Notes under the pieces: generated by a model
Told to the model about the DNA's origin: nothing
The model's input: only the letters and a program-made list of their open reading frames with translations
Databases searched by the model: none
Shown here: piece by piece, positions 15,685-24,090 of the stretch
Layout of the letters: every line of letters begins with the position of its first letter
How positions within the stretch are numbered: the first letter of the stretch is position 1
Assembly (NCBI GenBank): GCA_002412595.1
Contig: DHVJ01000033.1
Span: 1 to 46,722, forward strand
Direction: 5' to 3'
From: Anaerolineaceae bacterium UBA5211
GTDB taxonomy: Bacteria > Chloroflexota > Anaerolineae > Anaerolineales > Anaerolineaceae
Length of the DNA stretch: 46,722 nucleotides
Made by a program: the position numbers and the translations under genes

Positions 15685-17217
15685 TTAAAATAACGTCTGC
15701 GGGCGGTATTGCAGCGCCTCGGCCAGGTGGGTGTTGCGAATATCTTCCGATACATCCAAATCGGCGATGGTGCGCGCCAGCTTGAGGATGCGGTGGTAGG
15801 CGCGCGCGGAGAGGTGCATTTGCGCCATGGCTGCTTTCATCAGGTTCTGGCTGGTCTCGTCCAGCGCGCAATACTGGCGCAGGTCGGTTGTGCGCATGTC
15901 GGCGTTGCACAGGATGCCGGCTTGCATCTGACCGCCTGCATGGAAGCGTTGGCGCTGGAGCTCACGCGCGGCTTCTACACGTACCTGGATGACGGCCGAG
16001 GATTCGCCGTAGCGCTGGTCGCTGAGTTTGTCATAATCCACGCGCGGCACGCTGACGTGGATGTCGATGCGGTCCAAGAGCGGGCCGGAGATGCGTTTCT
16101 GGTAGGTCAGGATGGCGCCCTGCGAGCAGGTGCACGCTTTTTGCGGGTCGCCGTAGTAGCCGCACGGGCAGGGGTTCATGGCCGCTACCAGTTGGAAGGC
16201 GGCCGGGAAGGTCAGCGAGCCGCGCGCGCGGCTGATGGTGACCTGCTTGTCCTCCAGCGGTTGGCGCAGCACCTCCAGCACGTTGCGCCCGAATTCCGGC
16301 AGCTCGTCCAGGAACAGCACCCCGCGGTGAGCCAACGAGACTTCGCCCGGGTGCGGCCAGTTGCCGCCGCCCACCAGCCCGGCGTGCGAGATGGTGTGGT
16401 GCGGGGCGCGGAAGGGGCGCGTCTGAATGAGGGGCACTTGCGGTGGGAGCATATCTGAAATGGAATAAATACGTGTCACGTCCAAGGATTCGTCGATGCT
16501 CATGGCCGGCAGGATGGCCGGCAAAGCGCGCGCCAGCAGGGTCTTGCCCGCGCCGGGCGGGCCGATCATTAGCAGGTTGTGCCCACCGGCTGCGGCCACT
16601 TCCAGGGCGCGCTTGACGTGCTCTTGGCCCTTGACATCCTTGAAATCGGTCAGCGCCCAGGCCTGGGAGCCAGTGACCGTGGTGGGTGGCTGTGGAACAA
16701 CTTCGCGACGGCCCTGCAGAAAGGCGGCCAGCTCTTCCAGGGATTCCACCGGAATGACTTCCAGATCGGGGATCAGCGCAGCCTCGCCCGCGTCCATCTT
16801 GGGCACGTAGATGCGCTGGTAGCCCTGCTCGCGTGCGGCCGCTGCCATGGGCAGCACTCCACGCACATGGCGCACAGAGCCGTCCAGCGACAGTTCGCCC
16901 ACCACCAACCCTTTTTCCAGCGGCTGGGGCGGTAGCATTTCCATGCAGGCCAGAATACCCAATGCGATAGGTAAGTCATAGGAGGGGCCTTCTTTACGCA
17001 CCGAAGCGGGCGCCAGGTTGATGGTCAGGCGAGAGCGGGGGTAGGGGTAGCCGGCATTCTTGATGGCGGCCAGTACACGCTGGCGGGATTCCTGCACGGC
17101 CGCGTCGGGCAGGCCGACGATGTCCATGCCCGGCAGCCCCTGGGCGGTGTCCACTTCCACCTCTACGATGGTTCCTTCCAGTCCGATGATTGCACAAGAA
17201 TATACGCGCGCCAGCAT
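15685..17217 (-). CDS. comM: ComM/YifB-family Mg-chelatase-like AAA+ ATPase
   Basis: A 510-residue protein with the standard ComM order: an N-terminal Lon-protease-like domain (LARVYSCAIIGLEGTIVEVEVD..., SRLTINLAPASVRKEGPSYDLPIALG), an AAA+ domain with Walker A GPPGAGKTLLARALP and Walker B GVLFLDELPEF, a CPCGYYGD cysteine pair with a following CTCS in the sensor region, and the C-terminal AAA lid ending IRNTHLAEALQYRP. ComM is a hexameric helicase that promotes branch migration during natural transformation in proteobacteria. The role in this lineage is inferred. It is monocistronic here. A broken copy of its last 40 codons lies at 12844-12967. Confidence 0.93.
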   Translation of the reverse strand: MLARVYSCAIIGLEGTIVEVEVDTAQGLPGMDIVGLPDAAVQESRQRVLAAIKNAGYPYPRSRLTINLAPASVRKEGPSYDLPIALGILACMEMLPPQPLEKGLVVGELSLDGSVRHVRGVLPMAAAAREQGYQRIYVPKMDAGEAALIPDLEVIPVESLEELAAFLQGRREVVPQPPTTVTGSQAWALTDFKDVKGQEHVKRALEVAAAGGHNLLMIGPPGAGKTLLARALPAILPAMSIDESLDVTRIYSISDMLPPQVPLIQTRPFRAPHHTISHAGLVGGGNWPHPGEVSLAHRGVLFLDELPEFGRNVLEVLRQPLEDKQVTISRARGSLTFPAAFQLVAAMNPCPCGYYGDPQKACTCSQGAILTYQKRISGPLLDRIDIHVSVPRVDYDKLSDQRYGESSAVIQVRVEAARELQRQRFHAGGQMQAGILCNADMRTTDLRQYCALDETSQNLMKAAMAQMHLSARAYHRILKLARTIADLDVSEDIRNTHLAEALQYRPQTLF

Positions 17218-17576
17218 GTTGGTTGATTGCTTTCAGTTTGTTGATGATTACAGGTTTAATCATACACGCTTATTTAAAAAAAAAGCAAAATACATTTTTG
17301 TAAGAATCTCCATCCAGGGTGTAAATAACTATCGGTTTGTAACCAATCGGTTACAGCCCTGAAGAACATTTCCCTTCCCCTCCGTTATGATTCACGCATT
17401 CGTATTTCCAAATCGGGAATGAACCTTCCTTAAAAATTCCTGCTGACCAATACGCATTGAGACTGTCCGGATTATAATTATGACTAGTAAACAAAATTTC
17501 CATGATTGGCTTTTGGGGGATGTAATCTCACTTAAAAACACACAATCAACACAAAAAAATCATAATGGAGGGAAGT
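17218..17576. other. Divergent intergenic region of comM and the TPR-membrane gene
   Basis: A 359-base, AT-rich region between two divergent genes. Its most notable element is the 18-base palindrome at 17338-17355 (described separately). I find no unambiguous promoter with both boxes, no RNA gene and no open frame that looks coding. The GGAGGG at 17567-17572 is the ribosome site of the plus-strand gene. Confidence 0.5.
17338..17355. promoter_or_regulatory. Perfect 18-base palindrome, candidate operator
   Basis: TGTAACCAATCGGTTACA has 7-bp arms around AATC. It lies 121 bases upstream of comM and about 220 upstream of the divergent membrane protein gene. A partial direct repeat (ATCGGTT, 17331-17337 and 17346-17352) overlaps it. 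It lacks a T-run, so it fits a protein-binding site better than a terminator. The binding factor is unknown. Confidence 0.5.
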
Positions 17577-19229
17577 ATGGAGCAAAGACCCAAGTTCAAC
17601 CTGCACGCGTTCTATCTGGGTATCTGTAATCTAAATTTTCTGGCGATTGGTTATTTATTGGCCGGAAAGAAAAAGCGCTGGCTGACCGCGCTGGGCGCCA
17701 ACCTGGCGTTGCTGGCAGTTGGTTATTTTCTGAACGCCTCGCGCCAACCGGTGCTGTGGGCGGTGATCTATATTGCTGCCTTCATTGCCATGGCGCTGGA
17801 TTTGTACTTCCTGGCAGTGAAGGAACCTGATTTAGTACCGGAGAAATTGACCCGCAAACCTTTCCTGCTGCCATTAATCGGCACACTGCTGGTCGTGGTT
17901 TTCCTGAGCGGGTTCTTCGCTTATCGTTCAGCTGGCAATGACCTGATTGCCAAGGGAGAGGCGGCTTACCAGGCGGATGATTTTCAGTCGTCCTTCAAGG
18001 ACCTTTATTCGGTCAGCCAGCTTTACCGCTGGTCGCTGAACCCGGCGGTTCCCGCCAGCGAAGCCAGATTGCAGGAAGTCAGCGTGATCGTGGCTGCCGA
18101 AGATCTGGCGGACCAGAGGGAATATGAGGCTGCACTTGACGCGGTGGCGAAATTCAACGAATTCTTTCCGAAATCTGAGAAAACCGCAACTATGAACAAC
18201 CTAGCTATTGACCAGAACCTAGCCTGGACGCAGGATTTGCTGGTGGAAGAGAATTATCAGGCCTGCCTGGATCACTTCCAGACTATCCTGAATGACTATC
18301 CCAGCCAGGCAGCTGAGCGCAAAACTGATATTGACAATGCCATGGCGAATAATTATCTCGAATGGGGAAAATCCTTAAGTGCGAGCGAATCGTACAGCGC
18401 CGCTATCGAAAAATTGGAAACTGTGGTGAATAATTATGTCAACACCCCTTCCTATGCACTGGCGTACCAAGCCGCGGCTCAGGCGCATTATGATTATTCC
18501 CTGGATCTTGAAACCAGCAAGAATTTCAGCGGAGCGGAAACGCATTTGATGCTGGTGCAAACGGACTATAACAACGCCGAGGTTTTGGAAAACGCGGTAA
18601 ACGAGATGCCCAAGGTATTGTTGGCTTGGGGTATTGATTTGCGCGAAGATGAATCCTACCTGGACGCCATCAAGAAGTTGGACCAAGTGGCCGAATATAC
18701 TTCCGACAGCGACCTGCTGGCGCAAGCGGAGAGCGAAAAAACCGAGATCATACCGCTGCTGGCCAGGGACAACGGTGAGGATGGCGCGGCGGTCATCCAG
18801 GATGCGCTTTTCCTGGTGTGCGATGGTCAACCGATGGATAAACCGAGCGTGGACATTTTTCCGGACGAACCCGGAAAAGCTTTAGCCTGCCAGGGCTGGA
18901 CGGAAAATTACGTCGCAGAGGAGGTCCAGGCCGATATTCCCGGCACCTTCCGCTATGCGATTAAAACTGAAGATGCCGACCGGCGCGTACAGAGCTGCGA
19001 TTACGTTACTTCCATGGACAGCCGCGTGCTTGAACGCTGGCAATCCGGCACCAAGGTCACGATCCTGAATGTTAAAGATGGATCGACGTATAAAGAGAAA
19101 ACTTTTTACGGGGCTTCCCCCGAATCTTGCCCTGCTTCGTATTGGTTCTCCTGGAGTGTTGAGGAAACTTGGGGCGATGGAGTTGACGATAACAAGATCA
19201 AAGAATGGGTGTCAACGGTGATCAAATGA
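17577..19229 (+). CDS. Polytopic membrane protein with TPR-like extracellular part
   Basis: A 550-residue protein of unknown function. Four hydrophobic segments occupy about residues 8-110 (GICNLNFLAIGYLLAG; LGANLALLAVGYFL; AVIYIAAFIAMALDLYFLAV; PLIGTLLVVVFLSGFFAY). Residues about 125-400 are helical repeats (GEAAYQADDFQSSFKDLYSV; CLDHFQTILNDYPSQAAERKTDI; AIEKLETVVNNYVNTPSYALA; AIKKLDQVAEYTSDSDLLAQAES), and about 410-550 form a Cys-containing beta-rich end. The start is taken at the ATG at 17577, which follows GGAGGG by about 5 bases. The earlier ATG at 17565 overlaps that site. Its stop overlaps the next gene's ATG (ATGA), so it is translationally coupled to a peptide-binding lipoprotein. 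A scaffold or sensor role with that partner is possible. Confidence 0.8.
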   Translation: MEQRPKFNLHAFYLGICNLNFLAIGYLLAGKKKRWLTALGANLALLAVGYFLNASRQPVLWAVIYIAAFIAMALDLYFLAVKEPDLVPEKLTRKPFLLPLIGTLLVVVFLSGFFAYRSAGNDLIAKGEAAYQADDFQSSFKDLYSVSQLYRWSLNPAVPASEARLQEVSVIVAAEDLADQREYEAALDAVAKFNEFFPKSEKTATMNNLAIDQNLAWTQDLLVEENYQACLDHFQTILNDYPSQAAERKTDIDNAMANNYLEWGKSLSASESYSAAIEKLETVVNNYVNTPSYALAYQAAAQAHYDYSLDLETSKNFSGAETHLMLVQTDYNNAEVLENAVNEMPKVLLAWGIDLREDESYLDAIKKLDQVAEYTSDSDLLAQAESEKTEIIPLLARDNGEDGAAVIQDALFLVCDGQPMDKPSVDIFPDEPGKALACQGWTENYVAEEVQADIPGTFRYAIKTEDADRRVQSCDYVTSMDSRVLERWQSGTKVTILNVKDGSTYKEKTFYGASPESCPASYWFSWSVEETWGDGVDDNKIKEWVSTVIK

Positions 19230-20971
19230 AAAAGACTAGCAAAATACTCATTACCCTGTTGCAAGCGGCCCTGCTGATCAACCTGGGCGGCTGCCTCCCG
19301 ATGAATGAAGAACAGATCAACGCCAAGGCGCAGGCAATTTACAACAATCTGACTGAACCGCCGCCTGTAATGGAAACCGAAGTGCAGCATGAACTGGCGG
19401 ACGAACAGATTCTGCGCTTGAGCGCCAGGGATATCAGCTACGTTGACACGAACCGGATGGGCATTAATGATTATATCTTCATGGACCAAGTCTTTCCCGG
19501 TTTGACCCGCAAAGACCCGAATAGCGATGAATACCTGGGCGCGCTGGCGAAATCCTGGAAGGCCTCGAATGACCTGCAAACTTGGACCTTTGAACTCCAA
19601 GCGGACATTCCCTGGGTTTCTATCAACCCGGACACCGGTGAAGTTAGCGAGGTGCAAGACAATAGCGGAAATGTGCGCACCGTGAGCGCGGCGGATTTCA
19701 AGGCCGGTTTGCTGAACATCCTCAACCCGGAGAATGGCTCTTTCCAAACCTATTACCTGAACACCATCGTCAATGCGGCCGAATACGCCAGCGGAGAGGT
19801 GTTGCCGGAAGAGGTTGGCATCGAAGCCGCCAGCGATACGGAACTTGTGATCCATACTAACCAACCCAACCCGTACCTGGACGCCATCGCCTCCTTGCCG
19901 ATCTTTTCGGCAATCCCGTCCTGGATTCCCGACCCGGTCAGCCTGGCCGAGGACACCGTGGATGTGATGCTCTACTACGGCCCGTATCTGGTGACGGAAT
20001 ATATGCCGGAGACTGTTATCAACCTGGTGAGCAATCCATTCTGGCCGGGCACGGACGGCATTCGTAAACCGGTGTTGACGGAAATCAACTACGATTTGCG
20101 TACCACTAAGGATGTTGTGAACATGTACGCGGAAGGTGAAATCGACCTGCTGCAGCTCAACACGGTCGAATACGAGGACGTTCTCCAAGGCTCCGGCCTG
20201 GAAGGGGACGTTGTGACCTCGCCCAGTTCCTGCGGTTATTACCTGTTCTTCAAGCAAATCGACAGCGGGTTGGCTGCCAGCGCCGAAGCGCGCCAGATGA
20301 TTGCGGCTGCCATTAATAAAAAAGGTCTGAATAATAGCATATTCTGGGGAACCGCTCAAACGCTGGATCATTTCGTGCCGGCCGGTGTGCGCGGCGGGTT
20401 GCCGCAAGATGATGAACTGGGCATTCCATACGATCCGGAGAATGCTGCGGAATACTTTGAAGCCCTGGTAAGCGAGGATCCGACGATTGAACCGCTGCAG
20501 TTGTACACGGTGGGGTGGGAAAATTACCCTGCGTTATTAGAAAGCATCGCGGCAAACTTGATGGATGCAAACGTGCCAATCAGCATCACGCAGGCGGAAG
20601 ACTGGGGTGAATACCTTGATACCATCAATGATCCGGAGATGCCCTATAACCTGGTCCTCACCGAATACTGCATGAGTTACGACGACGCTCAAAGCCTGTG
20701 GGATGCCTGGCTGGATAACAGCTTCTTCACCACCCAAAGCGAAAACTGGCAGTCGGCAGCCTTCTACGATTTGTTGGATGCCAGCTTGACCGAAAGCAAG
20801 CTGGAGAAGCGCGCGGAGAAGTACGCTGAAATGGAAGCGATCACCGTCGTCAATGACGCGGTGGTGATCCCGCTGCTGTGGGAGAGCGATTACTGGCTGC
20901 GGCGGCCGACAGTAGATGGACCGCTCCTGACGCTATCCCCTCATTTTGAAGACTGGGCGATTGTAAAATAA
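19226..20971 (+). CDS. Solute-binding lipoprotein of the oligopeptide ABC family (SBP family 5)
   Basis: A 581-residue protein. Residues 1-22 are a lipoprotein signal (MKKTSKILITLLQAALLINLGGC) with lipobox LGGC and Cys23 as the lipidated residue. The mature part fits the OppA/DppA fold: TNRMGINDYIFMDQVFPGLTRKDPN, SWKASNDLQTWTFELQADIPW, the ASDTELVIHTNQPNPYLDAIAS region, and a C-terminal part with VVNDAVVIPLLWESDYWLRRP. The start is at 19226, inside the stop of the previous gene (ATGA). Permease and ATPase genes are absent nearby, so it is an orphan. It may use permeases encoded elsewhere or act as a receptor with the coupled TPR membrane protein. A strong terminator follows. Confidence 0.87.
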   Translation: MKKTSKILITLLQAALLINLGGCLPMNEEQINAKAQAIYNNLTEPPPVMETEVQHELADEQILRLSARDISYVDTNRMGINDYIFMDQVFPGLTRKDPNSDEYLGALAKSWKASNDLQTWTFELQADIPWVSINPDTGEVSEVQDNSGNVRTVSAADFKAGLLNILNPENGSFQTYYLNTIVNAAEYASGEVLPEEVGIEAASDTELVIHTNQPNPYLDAIASLPIFSAIPSWIPDPVSLAEDTVDVMLYYGPYLVTEYMPETVINLVSNPFWPGTDGIRKPVLTEINYDLRTTKDVVNMYAEGEIDLLQLNTVEYEDVLQGSGLEGDVVTSPSSCGYYLFFKQIDSGLAASAEARQMIAAAINKKGLNNSIFWGTAQTLDHFVPAGVRGGLPQDDELGIPYDPENAAEYFEALVSEDPTIEPLQLYTVGWENYPALLESIAANLMDANVPISITQAEDWGEYLDTINDPEMPYNLVLTEYCMSYDDAQSLWDAWLDNSFFTTQSENWQSAAFYDLLDASLTESKLEKRAEKYAEMEAITVVNDAVVIPLLWESDYWLRRPTVDGPLLTLSPHFEDWAIVK

Positions 20972-20998
20972 TATAAAATATTTTTGACTGGCAATAAT

Positions 20999-21028
20999 GA
21001 GGGCAGCCCGATCGGGCTGCCCTCTAAC
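20999..21028 (+). terminator. Intrinsic terminator after the binding lipoprotein
   Basis: A perfect 11-bp GC-rich stem, GAGGGCAGCCC (20999-21009) and GGGCTGCCCTC (21014-21024), with a GATC loop, is followed by TAACTTTT. It ends the 17577-20971 operon and insulates the following sugar-regulator operon. Confidence 0.88.
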
Positions 21029-21047
21029 TTTTCCTATTATTCCGTAA

Positions 21048-21061
21048 TTCACATATGTGAA
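21048..21061. promoter_or_regulatory. Perfect 14-base palindrome upstream of the SorC-type regulator
   Basis: TTCACATATGTGAA is a perfect inverted repeat lying 79 bases before the regulator's ATG. A related half-site, TTGTGAAT, occurs at 21074-21081. It is a plausible autoregulatory site for the sugar-responsive regulator. No T-run follows, and it is distinct from the terminator just upstream. Confidence 0.55.
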
Positions 21062-21139
21062 ACATGATAGCAATTGTGAATCCAGTATGATATATTAAAA
21101 ACCGTCTTAAAAAATAAAATACATTTTTATGGAAAGGGT

Positions 21140-22096
21140 ATGGATAACAATACCCGTCGGCAATTATTAGCTGAAATAGCGACCTTGTACTATAAGGAGA
21201 AAAAAACGCAATCGCAGATTGGACGTCGATTGGGTTATTCCCGTTCAGCTATCTCTCGTCTGCTCACTGAAGCTGAACAGCAGGGAATTGTTGAAATTAC
21301 CATTAAATATCCGCTTTCGCGGGATTCCATTTTAGAACGTCGTCTTAAGGAAAAATATCACCTGGAGGCGGCGTTTGTGGTTAACTCCGGTCAAACTTCC
21401 TATGAAAACACCCTGCAGTTGGTTGGGCGCATGGGCGCCTTCTTTATGGAACAAACCCTCAAGGATGAGACGGTGGTTGGAATCGGCTGGGGTACTTCTA
21501 TTTCTGAACTGGTGCGCTACCTGCCAAACTTACTCTTGTCTGGGGTGCATGTAGTACAGGTGATCGGTGCCGTCGGCGGGCAGAGCAATCCGCATGTAGA
21601 TGGTCCGGGTGTGGCCGCTAACTTTGCTACAAAACTTAATGCGGATTATCACATCCTGCACGCACCGCTTTTCATGGATACTGACGCGGCTTGTAAAACT
21701 CTGAAACAGCAGAAGCAGATCGCTGAAACATTGGAAAAAGGGGTGAACGCGAATATTGCGCTGCTGGGCATCGGTACGATCGAGGTTGACCCGCTATATT
21801 CCAGTATTTACCGTTCCGGCTTTATGTCTGAGGAGGAAGTGCTGGAAGTAAAAGAGCAGGGCGGCGTGGGCAACTTCTGCGGCGTGATCCTGGATGAAGC
21901 CGGAAGAATTTTAGACCACAGCATCAACTACCGCACCATGGCGGTTGATTTAAAACGTTTGCGTGAGAATTGCAAGATGATCGTGGGCGTCGCTGCGGGT
22001 GAGAAAAAACATAAGGCGATCGAATCAGTCTTAAATGGCAACTGGTTGGATGTATTGATCACCGACTCGGCAGCAATACACCCAATTCTAGAATAA
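21140..22096 (+). CDS. SorC/DeoR-type sugar-binding transcriptional regulator
   Basis: A 318-residue protein. The N-terminal helix-turn-helix (about residues 5-55: LLAEIATLYYKEKKTQSQIGRRLGYSRSAISRLLTEAEQQGIV) is followed by the SorC sugar-binding effector domain (VGIGWGTSISELVRYLP, HVVQVIGAVGGQSNPHVDGPGVAANFA, LLGIGTIEVDPLYSSIYRSGF, VGVAAGEKKHKAIESVLNGNWLDVLITDSAA). Family members bind phosphorylated sugars or polyols and control their catabolic operons. AAAGG lies about 6 bases before the ATG. It stands immediately before the dehydrogenase-PTS genes (23-base gap), so it most likely senses the substrate imported by the GatABC-like PTS. Confidence 0.92.
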   Translation: MDNNTRRQLLAEIATLYYKEKKTQSQIGRRLGYSRSAISRLLTEAEQQGIVEITIKYPLSRDSILERRLKEKYHLEAAFVVNSGQTSYENTLQLVGRMGAFFMEQTLKDETVVGIGWGTSISELVRYLPNLLLSGVHVVQVIGAVGGQSNPHVDGPGVAANFATKLNADYHILHAPLFMDTDAACKTLKQQKQIAETLEKGVNANIALLGIGTIEVDPLYSSIYRSGFMSEEEVLEVKEQGGVGNFCGVILDEAGRILDHSINYRTMAVDLKRLRENCKMIVGVAAGEKKHKAIESVLNGNWLDVLITDSAAIHPILE

Positions 22097-22119
22097 ATAA
22101 GTTTGGAGGTTCAGTTTTA

Positions 22120-23103
22120 ATGCCTACTAGCAGTAAGAAAGAAAAAATGATTGAAGGGGTTATTCCCGAGAGCAAAGCACATGAGCTCTTGTACAAGATG
22201 GTATTGACGCGTGCGTTTGAAGAGAACGCAGAAGAAATGTACGGTCTTGGTAAAGTGCACGGAACCATGCATCTCTCCATCGGCGAAGAAGGTGTTGCCG
22301 CTGGAGCTGGCCCGGCTTTGCGAAAGAGTGATTACCTGTTGAATACCCACCGCGGACACGGTCACTTCCTGATGTGGGGCGGTGACCTGAACCGCATGAT
22401 GGCCGAATTCATGGGCAAAGAAGCCGGTTACTGCCGCGGACGCGGCGGCTCCATGCACATTGCGGATGTGGAATCCAATAACCTGGGTGCCCAGGGCATC
22501 GTGGCAGGAAACCTGCCCATTTCCGTGGGTGTCGGTTTGAGCATTCAAATGCGCAAGACAGACCAGGTGGTGTTGACCCTGTTCGGTGACGGCGCGGCCA
22601 ACGAAGGCGCTTTTCACGAATCGTTGAATATGGCCAGCATCTGGAACTTACCGGTGATCTACCTGTGCGAAAACAACCAATATGCCATGTCCATGGCCTT
22701 CGAGCGCGCTTTCCGCGTGGAGCAGATCAGCGAACGTGCGTCAGCCTATGGTATCAAAGGCCTGACTGTGGACGGCAACGATGTTGTAGCAGTTTACAAA
22801 GCAGTTTCCGAAGCGGCTGAGCAGGCGCGCAAAGGCGCCGGCCCAACCCTGATCGAGGCTATCACTTACCGCTGGAAAGGCCACTCCAAGAGCGACCGCC
22901 AGCTTTACCGCACCCGCGAAGAGGTGAAGAAGTGGATGGAGAAAGACCCCATCAAACGCTTTGCCGCCAAGTTGGATGTTGATGAAGCCGGTTTGAAAGA
23001 AATTGAGAAAAAAGCAAAGGAAGAAATTCGCAAAGCAGTCGAGTTCGCCGAAAGCAGTCCCGAACCGGATGTGAACACAATTTTGGAAGGTATCTATGCG
23101 TGA
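22120..23103 (+). CDS. 2-oxoacid/acetoin dehydrogenase E1 component, alpha subunit
   Basis: A 327-residue thiamine-diphosphate enzyme subunit. The ThDP signature GDG...N is present (GDGAANEGAFHESLNMASIWN, residues 156-176, with N185/N186 closing the motif), as are HLSIGEEGVAAGAGPAL, the THRGHGHFL segment and RGRGGSMHI. Together with E1beta it decarboxylates a 2-oxoacid (or cleaves acetoin) and transfers the acyl unit to lipoyl-E2. The length fits both AcoA and short PdhA proteins, so pyruvate versus acetoin cannot be decided. GGAGG lies about 11 bases before the ATG. Its stop lies within the start of E1beta (8-base overlap), giving translational coupling and 1:1 output. Confidence 0.93.
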   Translation: MPTSSKKEKMIEGVIPESKAHELLYKMVLTRAFEENAEEMYGLGKVHGTMHLSIGEEGVAAGAGPALRKSDYLLNTHRGHGHFLMWGGDLNRMMAEFMGKEAGYCRGRGGSMHIADVESNNLGAQGIVAGNLPISVGVGLSIQMRKTDQVVLTLFGDGAANEGAFHESLNMASIWNLPVIYLCENNQYAMSMAFERAFRVEQISERASAYGIKGLTVDGNDVVAVYKAVSEAAEQARKGAGPTLIEAITYRWKGHSKSDRQLYRTREEVKKWMEKDPIKRFAAKLDVDEAGLKEIEKKAKEEIRKAVEFAESSPEPDVNTILEGIYA

Positions 23104-24082
23104 GCTAAGTTATATGGAAGCCTTGCGTGAGGCGATGCGCCAGGCAATGCAAAAAGATGATCGCGTGTTTTTGATTGGTGAAGATGTTGGTGTGTACGGC
23201 GGCGCCTTTGGCGTCTCAGCCGGCTTACTGGACGAATTTGGTCCCAAACGCATCATTGATACCCCCATTTCCGAAGCCGGAATCGCCGGCGCCTGCATTG
23301 GCGCGGCTGTCACCGGCATGCGCCCGATTGGTGAAATGCAATTCAGCGATTTCGTGGTAATTGCCATGGAACAACTGGTCATGCAGGGCGCCAAGATGCG
23401 CTTCATGTTCGGCGGAAAAGCCGAGGTGCCTTTTGTGATGCGTCTGGCGGGCGGCTCCGGAACCGGCGCCGCGGCCCAGCATTCCGAGAGTTTGGAGAAC
23501 TGGTTTGTGCACGTGCCGGGCTTGAAGGTTGTCATGCCTTCGTCTCCCTACGATGCCAAGGGCTTGCTGTTGGCAGCCATTGAAGACAATAATCCGATCA
23601 TGTTCTTTGAGAATAAGGTGCTCTACAAGACCAAAGGCCCAGTGCCGGAAGAAATGTACACCATTCCGATTGGGCAAAGCCATGTGGTGCGCGAAGGCAA
23701 GGACCTGACCGTGGTGGCAACTTCCGTGATGGTCTCGCGTGCGCAGGAAGCGGCCGAACAGCTCTCCCAGGAAGGTATCGAGCTGGAGATCATCGACCCG
23801 CGCACGCTCAAACCGTTGGATGAAAAACCGATCGTGGAATCCGTGATCAAGACCGGCAAAGCATTGATCGTTCACGAAGCCGTCAAAACCGGCGGTTTCG
23901 GCGGCGAACTGGCCGCGGTCATTATGGAAAGCGAAGCTTTCGGTTATTTGGATGCGCCTGTCAAACGGCTGGCCGGATTGGATATGCCCATTCCGTATAA
24001 CCGCAATTTGGAATATCACGCTGTTCCGCAGGTAGAAAATATCGTCGAAGAAACGCGTAAATTGGTTAAAGGGCAATATTAG
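23096..24082 (+). CDS. 2-oxoacid/acetoin dehydrogenase E1 component, beta subunit
   Basis: A 328-residue transketolase-like beta subunit. Motifs include MREALRQAMQKD-type N terminus (here MEALREAMRQAMQKDDRVFLIGEDVGVYGGAFGVS in the first 40 residues), DTPISEAGIAGACIGAAVTGMRPI with the catalytic-region Glu, FADFVV-equivalent QFSDFVVIAMEQLVMQGAKMRFMFGG, and the C-terminal transketolase domain (VVATSVMVSRAQEAAEQL; IDPRTLKPLD; IVHEAVKTGGFGGELAAVI). It overlaps E1alpha by 8 bases and precedes E2 by 8. It forms the alpha2beta2 heterotetramer with the preceding product. Confidence 0.93.
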   Translation: MRELSYMEALREAMRQAMQKDDRVFLIGEDVGVYGGAFGVSAGLLDEFGPKRIIDTPISEAGIAGACIGAAVTGMRPIGEMQFSDFVVIAMEQLVMQGAKMRFMFGGKAEVPFVMRLAGGSGTGAAAQHSESLENWFVHVPGLKVVMPSSPYDAKGLLLAAIEDNNPIMFFENKVLYKTKGPVPEEMYTIPIGQSHVVREGKDLTVVATSVMVSRAQEAAEQLSQEGIELEIIDPRTLKPLDEKPIVESVIKTGKALIVHEAVKTGGFGGELAAVIMESEAFGYLDAPVKRLAGLDMPIPYNRNLEYHAVPQVENIVEETRKLVKGQY

Positions 24083-24090
24083 GAGTTTTA

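Noticed and set aside
12844..15810. Complete integrative element or transposon around the beta-helix gene
   Set aside because: No integrase, transposase or terminal inverted repeats were found. Only the repeated comM end is seen, so it is reported as a hypothesis, not as a mobile element.
19106..20407. 433-codon minus-strand frame opposite the solute-binding lipoprotein
   Set aside because: The plus-strand frame has a lipobox and SBP motifs. The minus-strand one has no start signal or recognisable domain.
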